From Fimbriimonadia bacterium (GTDB lineage Bacteria > Armatimonadota > Fimbriimonadia > Fimbriimonadales > JABRVX01), in assembly GCA_039961735.1 (NCBI GenBank), contig JABRVX010000069.1, positions 1 to 32,479 on the forward strand: 32,479 nucleotides of DNA, given 5' to 3'. This document shows, piece after piece, positions 32,251 to 32,479 of this stretch; positions within the stretch are counted from its first letter, which is position 1, and every line of letters starts with the position of its first letter. Made by a program: the position numbers and the translations under genes. Below the pieces are notes generated by a model. The model searched no databases. It had not been told where the DNA came from and saw only the letters and a list, made by a program, of their open reading frames with translations.

Positions 32251-32479
32251 GCTTCGACAGGCTCAGCATGACGGGTGCTTCGACAGGCTCAGCATGACGG
32301 GTGCTTCGACAATCTCAGCATGACGGGTGCTTCGACAATCTCAGCATGACGGGTGCTTCGACGGGTTCAGCATAACGGGTGCTTCGACAGGCTCAGCATG
32401 ACGTTTGCTTCGACAGGCTCAGCATGACGTTTGCTTCGACAGGCTCAGCATGACGTTTGCTTCGACAGGCTCAGCATGA
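32251..32479. repeat. 26-bp tandem repeat array, nine units to the window end
   Basis: Units begin at 32251, 32277, 32303, 32329, 32355, 32381, 32407, 32433 and 32459; the last is cut off at 21 nt. Units start GCTTCGACAGGCTCAGCATG and end CGGGT in the first five and CGTTT in 6-8. Units 3 and 4 share AATCTC, and unit 5 has GGGTTC. There are no spacers. The array runs off the window. Confidence 0.95.

Overview
The window looks like a GC-rich (roughly 60% by eye) chromosomal stretch from a diderm, free-living bacterium. Diderm character is suggested by a large secreted protein with beta-barrel-like features. The mix of Shine-Dalgarno and apparently leaderless starts, HrcA without its heat-shock operon, and many TPR and secreted proteins would fit Armatimonadota (Fimbriimonadia-like). 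That placement is a weak inference from general gene content, not a measured phylogeny. There are no phage, plasmid, transposase or CRISPR genes. Both ends lie inside tandem-repeat arrays (34-bp units at the left, 26-bp units at the right), so the window may be a whole assembly contig broken at repeats.

Layout. 1-569: 34-bp palindromic repeat array and a gene-poor stretch. 570-3056 (minus): DUF1015-family protein then a SerA-type dehydrogenase. 3142-8426 (plus): tightly overlapping operon recJ, bifunctional rel, dtd and a TPR protein. 8749-10773 (minus): uvrB. 10935-15412 (minus): orphan zinc-finger anti-sigma-like protein followed by an 1164-residue outer-membrane-type protein with a repeated module. 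15656-16937 (plus): small hypothetical and a double-GNAT acetyltransferase. 16934-18596 (minus): hrcA and a zinc-ribbon protein that may be a single-strand annealing or ssDNA-binding factor. 18802-19074: small membrane protein. 19087-19162 (minus): tRNA-Arg with the unusual anticodon GCG. 19318-21638 (plus): secreted TPR protein and NAD kinase. 21802-23998 (minus): gap-pgk glycolytic pair. 24185-26185 (plus): secreted subtilase. 26194-27390 (minus): response regulator fused to a degenerate histidine kinase. 27505-28580 (plus): Nudix hydrolase and OsmC-like protein. 28644-28778 (minus): 44-residue lipoprotein. 28905-30434 (minus): RocB-like M20 peptidase. 30590-31948 (plus): cyclic-2,3-diphosphoglycerate-synthetase-like P-loop protein. 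31949-32479: long palindrome and the 26-bp repeat array.

How the genes work together. Most of the window is housekeeping: serine synthesis, DNA repair (RecJ, UvrB), stringent response, tRNA proofreading, NADP supply and lower glycolysis. The parts least explained by known families are the repeat-built outer-membrane protein with its anti-sigma partner, the DUF1015-SerA pair, the HrcA-linked zinc-ribbon protein, the pseudo-kinase response regulator, and the RocB-like/cDPGS-like divergent pair. I did not find a clear-cut new defence or mobile system.
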